This document shows, piece after piece, positions 7,540-16,533 of a stretch of DNA of 64,000 nucleotides. Origin of the DNA: Pseudorhodoferax sp032153935 (GTDB taxonomy: Bacteria > Pseudomonadota > Gammaproteobacteria > Burkholderiales > Burkholderiaceae_C). Location of the stretch: contig NZ_CAXUQL020000001.1 in NCBI RefSeq assembly GCF_964253035.1, positions 3,844,001 through 3,908,000 on the forward strand. Reading direction: 5' to 3'. Every line of letters begins with the position of its first letter. Within the stretch, counting starts at the first letter, position 1. Below the pieces are notes generated by a model. The model was not told the DNA's origin. It saw only the letters and a list, made by a program, of their open reading frames with translations, and did not search any database. A program made the translations under genes and the position numbers.

Positions 7540-8988
7540 ATGGCCGGAGAAGCAATCATCTCGGCGTCGAAGCCCCAGACGGCGCAGATGCAGCAGCTCG
7601 AATCGGCGCTCGAGCAGATCGGCGTCACGCGCTCGCACAAGAGCATCATCTTTCTGGTGGTCTGCGGTGTGCTGTTCGACGTGTTCGAGCAGAACGCGGT
7701 GGGCCTGGTCGGCCCGCTGCTGCGCCAGCACTGGGGGCTGGACGCGACCGACATCGGCTTTCTCAACACCATCACCTTCATCGCCGCGGCGATGGGGCGG
7801 CTGGGTTCGGGCTACTGCGCCGACCGCTTCGGCCGGCGCTTCATGCTCAACGTGAACCTGGCGCTGTTCACCTTCGGCGCCATCCTGTGCGCGCTGGCGC
7901 CCAACTACGCGGTGCTGGCGGTCGGCCGCTTCATCGTCGGCCTGGGGCTGGGCGGCGAGATCACCACCGCGGTGACCATGCTGGCCGAGTTCTGCTCGTC
8001 CAAGTTCCGCGGCACGGCCGTGGGCCTCATCAACGTGGGCGGCGGCGGGCTGGGCAACATGCTGGCGCCGGCCTTCGCGCTGGGCGTGTTCGCGCTGTTC
8101 CCGGGCGAGAACGCCTGGCGCTGGCTGTTCGGCTGCCTGGTGCTGCCGGCGGTGTTCATCGTGTTCTACCGCCGCTTCGTGCCCGAGACGCCGCGCTACC
8201 TGCTGTCGCAGGGCCGGGTGGAGGAGGCCAACCGCGTGCTGTCCATGCTGGCCTCGGGCAAGCTCGCCAATGCGCAGTACCCGCTGCACAACTACATCAC
8301 GGCCGGTGCCGAGGCCAGTGCCGCGCCGGTGCGCAAGACGCGGCTCGCCGACATCTTCAGCGGCGGCTATGCGCGGCGCACCATCGCGGTCGGCGTGGCC
8401 TCGTGGATGACCTTCGGCGCGCAGCTCTCGGTGCTCACGCTGATGCCCACCATCCTGGTGGCCCAGGGCTACTCCATCACCAAGAGCTTCGCCTTCACGA
8501 TCGTGATGCAGAGCGGCAGCCTGCTGGGCGCCATCGCGGCCTCGGTGCTGGGCTACAAATTTCCGCGCAAGCGCGTGCTGACCGTCGGCGCCATCGCCGC
8601 CTGCCTGGCGGGCCTGGCCTTCGGCAACCTGACCTCGAGCGTGGCCATGGTGCTGGTGTGCGGCGCGCTGTTCCAGTTCTGCGTGCTGACGCTCAACACC
8701 TCGATCTGGATCTACGCGCCCGAGCTCTACCCGACGCGCATGCGCGGCCTGGGCACCTCGTTCCTGCTGGCGCTGGGCACGGTGGGCGGCGCACTGTCGC
8801 AGCTACTGGCCGGCAAGATGTTCGACCTGCATGGCGTGGCCGGCATGTTCGGCATGATCGCGGCCATGTACGCCATCTTCGCGCTGGCCGTGCAGTTCGC
8901 GCCCGAGACCTATGGCAAGTCCATCGAGGAGGAGGCCGATGCCGGCACGCCGGACCTCGTCCTGCAACCGGCGCAGGCCACGCGTTGA
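7540..8988 (+). CDS. MFS transporter, sugar/aromatic-acid type
   Basis: A 482-residue inner-membrane transporter with about 12 transmembrane helices. Start 7540 is chosen because CACGGAGG precedes it at good spacing. The N-terminal 35 residues are cytoplasmic, then helix 1 begins at IIFLVVCGVLFDVFEQN. MFS signatures are visible: CADRFGRRFMLN in the loop between helices 2 and 3, and ELYPTRMRGLGTSFLLALGT in the second half, which is typical of the SP/AAHS-like families. The gene precedes an Asp/Glu-racemase-like enzyme by 11 bp. The pair probably handles uptake and conversion of one organic acid, amino acid or hydantoin derivative; the substrate is unknown. Confidence 0.88.
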   Translation: MAGEAIISASKPQTAQMQQLESALEQIGVTRSHKSIIFLVVCGVLFDVFEQNAVGLVGPLLRQHWGLDATDIGFLNTITFIAAAMGRLGSGYCADRFGRRFMLNVNLALFTFGAILCALAPNYAVLAVGRFIVGLGLGGEITTAVTMLAEFCSSKFRGTAVGLINVGGGGLGNMLAPAFALGVFALFPGENAWRWLFGCLVLPAVFIVFYRRFVPETPRYLLSQGRVEEANRVLSMLASGKLANAQYPLHNYITAGAEASAAPVRKTRLADIFSGGYARRTIAVGVASWMTFGAQLSVLTLMPTILVAQGYSITKSFAFTIVMQSGSLLGAIAASVLGYKFPRKRVLTVGAIAACLAGLAFGNLTSSVAMVLVCGALFQFCVLTLNTSIWIYAPELYPTRMRGLGTSFLLALGTVGGALSQLLAGKMFDLHGVAGMFGMIAAMYAIFALAVQFAPETYGKSIEEEADAGTPDLVLQPAQATR

Positions 8989-8999
8989 GAAGGGCAGGC

Positions 9000-9659
9000 A
9001 TGGCGCACACGGTGCTGTTGATCAACCCAAACACCTCGGCCGCGACGACCGCGATGATGGCCGAGCTGGCCCGCGCGGCGCTGCCGCCGACGCTGGACCT
9101 GCGCAGCGCCACGGCGGCGCGCGGGGCGCCCATGATCACGAGCGACGCCGAGCTGGCCACCGCCGTGGACGAGGTGCTGGCCATCGGCATGCGCGAGGCC
9201 GGCCACGTGTCTGCCATCGTGGTCGCCGCCTTCGGCGACCCGGCACTGGCCCTGCTGCGCGCGCGCGTGGCCGTGCCCGTGGTCGGCATCGGCGAGGCCT
9301 CGATGCAGGAAGCCGCCAGCGGCGGGCGGCGCTTTGGCGTGGCCACCACCACGCCGGGGCTGGCAGATTCCATCGCCCAGGCCGTGGCGCGGCTGGGCTT
9401 GTCGGCGCAGTTCAGCGGCACGCGGATTCCCGAGGACGACCCGCTGCGCCTGGCGGCCGACCCGAACCTGCAGGACCGGCTGCTGGGCGACGCGGTGCAG
9501 GCCTGCATCGCGCAGGACGCTGCCCAGGCCGTGGTCATCGGCGGCGGCCCGCTCGCGCAGAGCGCCGAACGGCTGGCCGGGCGCTTCGGCGTGCCGGTCA
9601 TTTCGCCCGTGGCAGCGGCCATGCGCCGCGTGGCCGCCTTGCTGGCGGCGACCGGCTAA
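9000..9659 (+). CDS. Asp/Glu/hydantoin racemase family protein
   Basis: A 219-residue cytoplasmic enzyme of the Asp/Glu racemase superfamily. It begins LLINPNTSAATTAMM, the N-terminal signature of hydantoin racemases and related maleate isomerases. In this superfamily catalysis uses two cysteines, normally one in each half. Here the corresponding segments read IVVAAFGDPAL (near residue 78) and VVIGGGPLAQ (near 178), with Ala/Gly where Cys would be expected. The enzyme may therefore be non-racemising or catalyse a different step. Its stop overlaps the convergent anti-sigma stop by 4 bp. Confidence 0.8.
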   Translation: MAHTVLLINPNTSAATTAMMAELARAALPPTLDLRSATAARGAPMITSDAELATAVDEVLAIGMREAGHVSAIVVAAFGDPALALLRARVAVPVVGIGEASMQEAASGGRRFGVATTTPGLADSIAQAVARLGLSAQFSGTRIPEDDPLRLAADPNLQDRLLGDAVQACIAQDAAQAVVIGGGPLAQSAERLAGRFGVPVISPVAAAMRRVAALLAATG

Positions 9660-10363
9660 AGCCGGACGGAGCGGCCCACGAACAGGATGGGCCCGGTGGG
9701 CAGCCCGGTCGGCGAGCCGCCCTGCGGCTCCAGCGTGAGCTCGAACAGCTGCTGCTCGCCCAGGCCGGGCGAGCGCGCCACGGGCAGCTCCAGCCGGGTG
9801 CCGGCGTCCACCAGACCCAGCGAGGTCGGCCGATCCGCTCCTTGCGGCTTGGTCCAGAACTGCAGCGACTTGCCGGCCGGCACCGCGGCGCCGGCCTCGA
9901 TGGGCACCAGCCGGATGCGTCCGCCCGTGGTGGCCTCCACGACCCAGCCGGTGCGCTGCGTCTCGGGTGCCTGCAGCAGCGTGATGTAACGCACCTGGGT
10001 TTCAGCCGGGCGCAGCACCAGCACGGCGGCCAGCGCCACCGACGCGGCCATCGAGAGCAGGGCAGCGGCGCGCCAGCGGCGGCGGCTCTGCCACAGCGCA
10101 TCGTTGGCGGCAGGGGCAGCGGCGTCGATGGGCGCGGGCGCGATGCGCGCGGCGATGCCCGGCCACAGCGCTGCGGGTGGCTCTTGCGCCGGTGTGCGCA
10201 GGGCCAGCGGCAGCAGCCGGTCCTGCCAGCGGTAGACCTCGGCGCGCAGCGCGGCATCGTGTTGCAGCCGTTCCTCGAACGCGGCACGCGCGGGCGCATC
10301 CAGCGTGCCCAGCACGTACTCGGCGGCGGCCACGCTGCGGTCGTCGGCGTCGTCGAGCGTCAT
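9656..10363 (-). CDS. Anti-sigma factor, RskA/anti-sigma-K type
   Basis: A 235-residue single-pass membrane protein. The N-terminus (EYVLGTLDAPARAAFEERL and EVYRWQDRLLPLA) is the cytoplasmic sigma-binding part. A transmembrane helix (AALLSMAASVALAAVLVL) lies near residue 100. The periplasmic remainder matches the RskA C-terminal domain, with AGTRLELPVARSPGLGEQQLFELTLEP and PTGLPTGPILFVG near the end. The start overlaps the sigma-factor stop as ATGA, so sigma and anti-sigma are coupled. No HxxxCxxC zinc motif is present, consistent with the RskA type. Confidence 0.9.
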   Translation of the reverse strand: MTLDDADDRSVAAAEYVLGTLDAPARAAFEERLQHDAALRAEVYRWQDRLLPLALRTPAQEPPAALWPGIAARIAPAPIDAAAPAANDALWQSRRRWRAAALLSMAASVALAAVLVLRPAETQVRYITLLQAPETQRTGWVVEATTGGRIRLVPIEAGAAVPAGKSLQFWTKPQGADRPTSLGLVDAGTRLELPVARSPGLGEQQLFELTLEPQGGSPTGLPTGPILFVGRSVRL

Positions 10364-10896
10364 GACAGGCAGTTCCTCAGCGAGAGCAGACCGCGGCGGA
10401 TCCACGACTTGACCGAGCCCAGCGGCGCGGCCAGCCGGGCGGCGATCTGCTCGTGCGTGAGCCCTTCGACGAAGGCGCTGACGATGCAGTCGCGCTTGGG
10501 CGCATCCAGCGCATCGAGGCAACGGCTCAGGGCGTCGGCGTCGGTGGCGGCGGCTTCGGGGGCCGCCTGCGCACCGAGCTGCTCCAGCAGATCGCCGGCC
10601 GGCAACTCACGCTGCGCGCGCCGGCTTTCGTCCAGCGCCTTGTGGCGCACCACCGTGTAGACCCAGCCGCGGGCCGAGCCCAGCGTGCGGTCGAAGGTGG
10701 CGGCGCGCTGCCAGATCTGCACGAAAGCGTCCTGCAGCACGTCGTGCGCGGCATCGCGGTCGCGCACGATGCGCTGGGCCACGCCCAGCAGCCAGCGCGA
10801 TTCGCGCGTGTACAGCGCTTGCAGGGCGGCGGCATCGCCACGGGCACAGGCTTCCACGGTGGATTCGTAGTCGAAGTCGGTGGGCTGCAAGGGCAT
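10360..10896 (-). CDS. ECF sigma-70 family factor, SigK-like
   Basis: A 178-residue RNA polymerase sigma factor with region 2 (ALYTRESRWLLGVAQRIVRDRDAAHDVLQDAFVQIW, residues 25-65) and region 4 (RDCIVSAFVEGLTHEQIAARL then GSVKSWIRRGL, residues 130-175). Both regions are at normal positions for an ECF factor. It is encoded just before the RskA-like anti-sigma factor and after a DUF4394 lipoprotein on the same strand, the common SigK/RskA arrangement. The upstream gap (10897-10941) is short. Confidence 0.93.
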   Translation of the reverse strand: MPLQPTDFDYESTVEACARGDAAALQALYTRESRWLLGVAQRIVRDRDAAHDVLQDAFVQIWQRAATFDRTLGSARGWVYTVVRHKALDESRRAQRELPAGDLLEQLGAQAAPEAAATDADALSRCLDALDAPKRDCIVSAFVEGLTHEQIAARLAAPLGSVKSWIRRGLLSLRNCLS

Positions 10897-10941
10897 GGGC
10901 GCGCCATTCTAGGAATGGCCGATACGCCCAGCCGATATCCC

Positions 10942-12591
10942 CTAGAAGCGCAATGCCAGGTCGACCAGGTTGGTCGGCCCGCCAGCACCGCCGATCACCG
11001 AGCGGCTCGCGTCGCCGGTGGTGTTGCGGTACAGCCCGGTCGCGCCGCTGGCCAGCGTGACGGAGTACAGCGTGAACGGTCCAGCCGGCCCGTTGCGCAG
11101 CGCCGCCAGCGCCGCGCCGTTGCCGCCACCGGCGATGTCGAAGCCGGCCGCGCCCGACAGGTCCAGGCCCAGCGCGCCCACGTTGACCTGCGTGCCGTCG
11201 TTGGGCGGGTTCTGCAGCGTGAGCTGGTCCTGCGTCTCGTCCAGGTTGTACAGCGCGGTCGTGGTGGCCCCGGCGAAGCTGTTGGTGTAGGCCGAGGCCA
11301 CCACCGAGGCCGGCGTGCCGGCGCGGTTGACGGCGCCGTCGGTGATGGTGCGGCCGGCGGTCACAGTGGTGCCGCCCGCGGTGGCCGTCTCGACCACGAT
11401 GCGCAGGCTCTGGCCATCGCTGCCGATGGCGCGCAGGCGGTCGGCCACGGGGTTGAAGTCCACCGTGTAGCGCGGCGCGGTGAGGCCGGCGTAGGGGGCC
11501 GTGGCATCGGTCGGGTCGGCCTCCAGGGTGGCGCGCAGCGTGGCTGCGCCGTTGGCCGGGTCCAGCGTGTACAGGCGGCCGCCGCTGGCCAGCGCGTAGA
11601 GCAGCCCGTCCTTGGGCCGGAAGTCGATGCCCAGCACCGTGTCGCCGGCCTGCAGGCCGGTGATGGGCGTGGTCGCGGTGATGGTGTTGGGCGCCGCGGG
11701 GTCGAAGGCCAGCAGGCGGTTGTCGGCCGCCAGCGCCAGGGCCTGCAGCTTGGCCGGGCCATTCAGGGCCAGGCCGCGCACGGCCTCGCCGCCGGCGATG
11801 GTGGCAACGCGCGTGGCGGCATTGCCGGTGGCGGCCAGGTCGATGGTGTACAGGCCGGTGCTGCCGCCCACGCGCAGCGCGGCGTAGCCGGTGTTGGTGC
11901 GCGGGTCGATGTCGAAGCCGTTGGCCGCCTCGGCCGTCACGCCCAGCGGCACGCCGGTGCTGACCACGCCGTCGTTGGGCGGGTCCTGCAGCACCAGCCG
12001 GCCAGCGGCCGCGTCGATGCCGAACAGCTGCGCGGTGACGGTGCCGGCGAAGGAATTGGTGTAGGCCGCCGCGGTCACGCTCGTGGTGGCGGGGGTGATG
12101 GTGCCGTCGGTCGTGGCCTCGCCGGTGTCGACGTTGATGCGCAGGTTCAGGCCCGTGTCGCTGACCACGCGCAGCCGGTCGGCCGCGGGGTTGAAGTCGA
12201 CCGCGAACTGCGTGCCCGAGAGCGCCGTGTAGGGCGCGTTGTCGCCGGGCGCGGCGATCAGGGTGGACTTGCGCGTGGCCACGCCGGTGGCCGGGTCCAC
12301 GGTGTAGAGGTTGCCGCTGCTGCCCAGCGCGTAGAGCGCGCCGTCGGCCGGCCGCAGGTCGATGCCGACCAGCGTGTCGCCGCTGGCCAGGCCCGTCACG
12401 GCGACCGCGCCGACCTCGGTGGCCGGCGCCGCGCGGTTGAACGAGACGAGGCGGCCGGCGCTGGTCAGCACGATGGTGTCGCCCACCTGCACGGGGCCGG
12501 GCGGGGTGTCGTCGTCGCTGCCGCCGCAGGCGACGAGGCCGGCCGTGGCCAGGACGAGAAGGGACGAGTGGACGGCGGTGCGCAAGATCAT
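10942..12591 (-). CDS. DUF4394 lipoprotein with two tandem domains
   Basis: A 549-residue predicted lipoprotein. The leader ends in the lipobox LVAC at about residue 22, followed by GGSDDD. Two similar halves follow, each with a DUF4394-like series: IDLRPADGALYALGS / IDFRPKDGLLYALAS, VDFNPAADRLRVVSDTG / VDFNPVADRLRAIGSDG and AYTNSFAGTV / AYTNSFAGAT. Each half repeats a short propeller-like strand pattern. DUF4394 proteins are often encoded beside ECF sigma/RskA pairs, as here. The function is unknown; an envelope-located sensor or target of the sigma factor is inferred from position only. Confidence 0.88.
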   Translation of the reverse strand: MILRTAVHSSLLVLATAGLVACGGSDDDTPPGPVQVGDTIVLTSAGRLVSFNRAAPATEVGAVAVTGLASGDTLVGIDLRPADGALYALGSSGNLYTVDPATGVATRKSTLIAAPGDNAPYTALSGTQFAVDFNPAADRLRVVSDTGLNLRINVDTGEATTDGTITPATTSVTAAAYTNSFAGTVTAQLFGIDAAAGRLVLQDPPNDGVVSTGVPLGVTAEAANGFDIDPRTNTGYAALRVGGSTGLYTIDLAATGNAATRVATIAGGEAVRGLALNGPAKLQALALAADNRLLAFDPAAPNTITATTPITGLQAGDTVLGIDFRPKDGLLYALASGGRLYTLDPANGAATLRATLEADPTDATAPYAGLTAPRYTVDFNPVADRLRAIGSDGQSLRIVVETATAGGTTVTAGRTITDGAVNRAGTPASVVASAYTNSFAGATTTALYNLDETQDQLTLQNPPNDGTQVNVGALGLDLSGAAGFDIAGGGNGAALAALRNGPAGPFTLYSVTLASGATGLYRNTTGDASRSVIGGAGGPTNLVDLALRF

Positions 12592-12702
12592 CGGATGGCT
12601 CCTGTGAAGAATTGGCCCAGGCCCGGATGGCGTGGACTCACAGGCACTACCGATGGGCGGCGCTGCTGGATGCAGCGCGGCCGGGAAAGTGGTTACAAGG
12701 TG

Positions 12703-13674
12703 TCAGGGCGCCCGGGGCTCGCGCGTGACCAGCCAGATCCCCGCGCAGACCAGCACCAGTGCGATGGCATTGCGCCATTCGAGGATGGTCTCGTGCAGGA
12801 ACAGCGCCGACAGCAGCGCGCCGAACACCGGCACCATGAAGTTGAAGGCCGTGATCAGGCTCACGCGGTTGTGCTTGAGCAACAGGCTCCAGATCGAGAT
12901 CGCGAGCGAGGACAGCAGCACCATGTAGGCCAGCAGTGCCGTCGATGCCGGCGTGAAGCGCGTGAGCGCACCGCCCAGCGCATAGCCCAGCACCAGCAGG
13001 GCGGCGCCGCCGATGGCCAGCTGCCAGCCCGTCATGACGATGGGGTCTACGCCCTCCGAGATGCGCTTGCCGTAGATGCTGGCGCCCGCCAGCACGGCCG
13101 CCGCGATCACCACGAAGCCTTCGCCCAGCAGCGTGAAGTCCAGCGCCAGCAGGCCGCCCAGACCTTCCATCCCGTTCGCCAAGTTCACCACCATCACACC
13201 CGCGAAGCCCACCACGCAGCCGATCGCCTTGCCATAGCTGAGCCTGTCGTTGGCGTAGATCCAGTGCGCCAGCAGCACGCTGAAGAAGGTGCCGGTGGCA
13301 TTCATGATCGAACTCTTGACGCCCGTGGTGTGGGCCAGGCCGATGTAGAAGAACACGTACTGCAGCGTGGTCTGCACCAGGCCCAGCAGCGCGAACTGAC
13401 CCAGCGTGCGCGCCGGCCAGCCGCCCACGCGCTTGCCGCTGGCCGCGGCATACGCCAGCAGCACCGCCCCGGCCAGCGCGAAACGCCAGCCCGCGAACAC
13501 CAGCTTGGAGGCGATGTCGTCGGTGGCGATGCCGAACAGCGCGTAGCCGCCCTTGATCGCCGGGTAGGAGCTGCCCCAGAGCAGGCAGCAGAAGCTGGCC
13601 AGCAGGAAGACGGTCTTGCGGTCGGTCAGCGGGGAAGGGCGGACCGGCGGAACGGAAGTGGCGGAGGCCGACAT
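12703..13674 (-). CDS. EamA/DMT-superfamily transporter
   Basis: A 323-residue inner-membrane protein with about ten hydrophobic helices in two EamA repeats. The first opens with FCCLLWGSSYPAIKGGYALFG; the second contains LISTAFNFMVPVFGALLSALFL-like text near residue 270. Start 13674 (MSASATS) is preferred over an in-frame ATG ten codons earlier, because the leader before helix 1 is then of normal length. DMT transporters of this type export or import small metabolites such as amino acids; the substrate is unknown. It is read in the same direction as the DUF4394 gene but 111 bp away. Confidence 0.85.
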   Translation of the reverse strand: MSASATSVPPVRPSPLTDRKTVFLLASFCCLLWGSSYPAIKGGYALFGIATDDIASKLVFAGWRFALAGAVLLAYAAASGKRVGGWPARTLGQFALLGLVQTTLQYVFFYIGLAHTTGVKSSIMNATGTFFSVLLAHWIYANDRLSYGKAIGCVVGFAGVMVVNLANGMEGLGGLLALDFTLLGEGFVVIAAAVLAGASIYGKRISEGVDPIVMTGWQLAIGGAALLVLGYALGGALTRFTPASTALLAYMVLLSSLAISIWSLLLKHNRVSLITAFNFMVPVFGALLSALFLHETILEWRNAIALVLVCAGIWLVTREPRAP

Positions 13675-13846
13675 GGACAGCGTGAATGAACCAAAACGGT
13701 GCATTGTGCCGTGTTGTACGACAACGTGCAGGCGATCATTCGAGAGACATGCGCCAAGTCGACGGTACTTCCGTGCTTGGTTGTGTGATGACTCACGCGC
13801 GGCCTGTCACCACGCGGTCAGGCCGGCTTTGGCATGATGGCGCCCC

Positions 13847-14197
13847 ATGTCTGCCACCGCCTCCGTTCCCCGCGCCGCAGCGCGCCATGTCTATTGCCTG
13901 TGTGCCGAGTGGTGCGGTGTCTGCCGCGAGTGGCGCGCGCGCTTCGATGCGATGGCGGCGGCCCATCCGCAGGTGCAGTTCGTCTGGGTCGACGTGGATG
14001 CGCAGGAGGCCGTGCTGGACATCCTGGACATCGAGACCTTTCCGGTGCTGCTGATCGCCGATGGCGCCACGCCCCTGTTCTGCGGGCCGGTGCAGCCCCA
14101 GCTGCCGGTGGTCGAGCGGCTGCTGCAGGGCCTGCAGCAGCCGGCCGTGGCCGATCCGGTGGCGCAGCAGCTGCTGGCGCTGCTGCAGGCGCGCTGA
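13847..14197 (+). CDS. Thioredoxin-fold protein with WCGVC active site
   Basis: A 116-residue small protein with a thioredoxin fold. The redox motif is AEWCGVCREW near residue 22 (CGVC instead of CGPC). The conserved cis-Pro segment reads IETFPVLLIADG near 63. It has no signal peptide, so it probably acts in the cytoplasm as a disulfide reductase. It ends one base before the convergent TSUP transporter stop. Its divergent neighbour is the EamA gene. Confidence 0.87.
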   Translation: MSATASVPRAAARHVYCLCAEWCGVCREWRARFDAMAAAHPQVQFVWVDVDAQEAVLDILDIETFPVLLIADGATPLFCGPVQPQLPVVERLLQGLQQPAVADPVAQQLLALLQAR

Positions 14198-14198
14198 T

Positions 14199-15131
14199 TC
14201 AGAACAGCTTGTAGAGGTTGTAGGCACTGAGCGCCGAGATCAGCACGCCGACGATGGCCAGCAGCAGCTTGGTCGGCGCATGGCGGGTGAGCACGGCCGC
14301 GAACGGCGCGGCGAACAGCCCGCCGAAGACCAGGCCGGCGATCGTGGTCCAGTGCGTGAGCCCGCCCAGCATGCTGAACGACAGGCCGGTGGCCAGCGCG
14401 ATGAAGAACTCCGCCGCGTTGACCGAGCCGATCGTAGTGCGCGGATCGTGCCCGCCGCCGATCAGCGAGGTCGTGACCACCGGGCCCCAGCCGCCACCGC
14501 CCACGGCGTCGACGAAGCCGCCGGTCAGCGCCAGCGGCGCGACGTACTTGGGCGGCTCGGTCTGCACGCGCAGCTGGCGCCAGACCTTGGACAGGATGTA
14601 CAGGCCGATCAGCAGCAGGTAGGCCGAGATGAAGGGCTTGATGGTGTTGGCGTCGACCGAGGTCACGATATAGGCGCCGATCAGGCCGCCGGCCACGCCC
14701 GGGATCAACAGGCGCTTGAACAAGGCCTTGTTGACGTTGCCGAGCTTGAAGTGCGAGAGGCCCGAGAAGCCCGTCGTGAAGATCTCGGCGATGTGCACCG
14801 AGGCCGAGGCCGCGGCCGGCGGCACGCCCGTGGAGAGCAGGAAGGTGGTGGAGGTCACGCCGTAGGCCATGCCCAGCGCGCCATCGACGATCTGTGCGGC
14901 CAGGCCCACTGCCGCGGCGGTCCAGAAGCCGCGCGTCTGCAGGCCTTCGCCGATGGTGTGCAGGGCCTGGGGCAGCCAGCCCGCCGGCAGGGTCGCCTGG
15001 GCAATGCCCCAGGCGGCGGCGAGCAGGACCAGCGGCGGCAGCGTCCACAGCAGCCAGGTGCGGGTGCGCTGGGGCACGGCGGCAGGCGCGGTGCCGGGCT
15101 GGGCGGCGGAAGGCGTCGGTATACGAGACAT
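14199..15131 (-). CDS. TSUP (TauE/SafE) family sulfite/anion exporter
   Basis: A 310-residue inner-membrane protein of the TauE/SafE family. Two half-repeats are visible: LAAQIVDGALGMAYGVTSTTFLL near residue 85 and ALTGGFVDAVGGGGWGPVVTTSLI near 205, each with the family D-G/A-x-G-G-G pattern. Members export sulfite, sulfoacetate or other sulfonates. In a genome region with three sulfonate-binding proteins, sulfite export is a reasonable but unproven role. Start 15131 gives a 20-residue cytoplasmic leader before the first helix. Confidence 0.9.
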   Translation of the reverse strand: MSRIPTPSAAQPGTAPAAVPQRTRTWLLWTLPPLVLLAAAWGIAQATLPAGWLPQALHTIGEGLQTRGFWTAAAVGLAAQIVDGALGMAYGVTSTTFLLSTGVPPAAASASVHIAEIFTTGFSGLSHFKLGNVNKALFKRLLIPGVAGGLIGAYIVTSVDANTIKPFISAYLLLIGLYILSKVWRQLRVQTEPPKYVAPLALTGGFVDAVGGGGWGPVVTTSLIGGGHDPRTTIGSVNAAEFFIALATGLSFSMLGGLTHWTTIAGLVFGGLFAAPFAAVLTRHAPTKLLLAIVGVLISALSAYNLYKLF

Positions 15132-15308
15132 GGCGATCGATCCTTGTGTTGTTGTGTGTGCAATGGATGTTAGGAATGGTCCTGGTGTGCGCCAACGAAC
15201 GAAACCGCATATGCAAGTTCGCACGGCGTTGGGCGAAGGCGTGCGGCTGTTTGCAAAAGGCCGCTGCGGCCTAACATGGGGTGCAACAACGTTCTGCCAG
15301 CAGCACCC

Positions 15309-16142
15309 ATGACCGCTTCCACCACCCCACGCCTGCCCACCTACTTCATCTCCCACGGCGGCGGCCCCTGGCCCTGGATGAAGGCCGAGATGGGCAACAC
15401 CTACGCCAGGCTGGAGGCTGCGCTGGCCGACATGCCGCGCCAGATCGGCCGCAAGCCGGCCGCGGTGCTGATGCTCTCGGCCCATTGGGAGGCGCCGGCC
15501 TTCACGGTGCAGGCCACGGCCCAGCCCGGCATGATTTACGACTACGGTGGCTTTCCGCCGCACACCTACGAGGTGCACTACCGTTCGCCGGGCGCGCCGG
15601 CCGTCGCGCAGCGCGTGCAGGCGCTGCTCCAGGCCGCCGGCCTGCCAGTGGCCGTGGACACCGAGCGCGGCTACGACCACGGCATGTTCTCGCCCATGCA
15701 GGCGATCTATCCGCAGGCCGACGTGCCCGTGCTGCAGCTCTCGCTCAAGCGCGGGCTGGACCCGACCGAGCACCTGGCGCTGGGCCGCGCGCTGGCGCCG
15801 CTGCGCGACGAGGATGTGCTGATCGTGGGCAGCGGCCTGAGCTACCACAACCTGCGTGCCTTCGGCCCGCAGGCGGCCGCGCCGTCCAAGGCCTTCGACG
15901 ACTGGCTGGGCCAGGCGCTCGCCAGCGCGCCCGCGCAGCGCAGCCAGGCCCTGGTGGATTGGGAGCAGGCGCCGGCCGCGCGCATCGCGCACCCGCGCGA
16001 GGAGCACCTGATCCCGCTGATGGTGGCGGTCGGCGCGGCCGAGGGCGATGCCGCCGTGCGCGTCTACCACGAGAGCGCGTTCGTCGGCGGGCTGTCGGTG
16101 TCGAGCTACCGGTTCGGGACGGCGGCGGGCGACGTCAGCTGA
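15309..16142 (+). CDS. DODA-type class III extradiol ring-cleavage dioxygenase
   Basis: A 277-residue LigB/DODA-family enzyme, related to 4,5-DOPA dioxygenase. Metal-ligand-type histidines are recognisable in ISHGGGPW (near residue 14), MLSAHWEAP (near 56), YDHGMFSPM (near 125) and GSGLSYHNLRAFG (near 180). Start 15309 is used because it gives the canonical short N-terminus ahead of LPTYFISHGGG. These enzymes oxygenate catechol-type rings without cofactors other than Fe(II) or Zn(II). The stop overlaps the convergent NTF2-like gene by 8 bp. Confidence 0.88.
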   Translation: MTASTTPRLPTYFISHGGGPWPWMKAEMGNTYARLEAALADMPRQIGRKPAAVLMLSAHWEAPAFTVQATAQPGMIYDYGGFPPHTYEVHYRSPGAPAVAQRVQALLQAAGLPVAVDTERGYDHGMFSPMQAIYPQADVPVLQLSLKRGLDPTEHLALGRALAPLRDEDVLIVGSGLSYHNLRAFGPQAAAPSKAFDDWLGQALASAPAQRSQALVDWEQAPAARIAHPREEHLIPLMVAVGAAEGDAAVRVYHESAFVGGLSVSSYRFGTAAGDVS

Positions 16143-16533
16143 CGCTCATTTGCAGCGGCGTGGTCTGGAACGCCAGCTGGCGCCAGCGCCCCTCGTGCAG
16201 CGCCCAGACCTGCAGCACGCGCGAGTCGATGCGCACGGTGCCGCTACCGTCCTTGCGCACGGCGACCAGCTGCTGGCGCCCGGTCATCAGCGCGGCCTCG
16301 CCCAGCACGGTGACCTGCAGGTCCGAGCGGTCGACCTGGTGGTAGTCCACATGCGTGCCGCCGGAGCGGAAGTAGCTCTCGTAGTCGTCGGTCTGGCCCT
16401 TGGCGTGCACGTGGGTGAGGCCGGGGTGCAGGATCTCGCGCAGGCGTGCGAAGTCGCCATGCTTCATCGCGTCGCAGCGCTGGGCTTCGAGGTCGAGCAG
16501 CAGGGCTGCGGTGTCGGTGGTGGTGTTGGTCAT
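16135..16533 (-). CDS. NTF2-like (SnoaL/DUF4440-type) protein
   Basis: A 132-residue protein with the NTF2-like cone fold. The N-terminal helix (LLLDLEAQRCDAMKHGDFARL) is followed by LREILHPGLTHVHAKGQTDD, the classical entry strand, and the late LQVWALHEGRWRQLAFQ strand pair. Members include small isomerases, dehydratases and stress proteins, so no specific reaction is claimed. It stands alone in front of a 190-bp gap that contains only short GC-rich inverted repeats. Confidence 0.82.
   Translation of the reverse strand: MTNTTTDTAALLLDLEAQRCDAMKHGDFARLREILHPGLTHVHAKGQTDDYESYFRSGGTHVDYHQVDRSDLQVTVLGEAALMTGRQQLVAVRKDGSGTVRIDSRVLQVWALHEGRWRQLAFQTTPLQMSVS

Noticed and set aside
10453..13689. Very long open frame on the plus strand antisense to the sigma/DUF4394/EamA genes
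   Set aside because: Its composition is Gly/Arg/Gln-rich without domains, and it lies opposite well-supported genes; high GC keeps antisense frames open.
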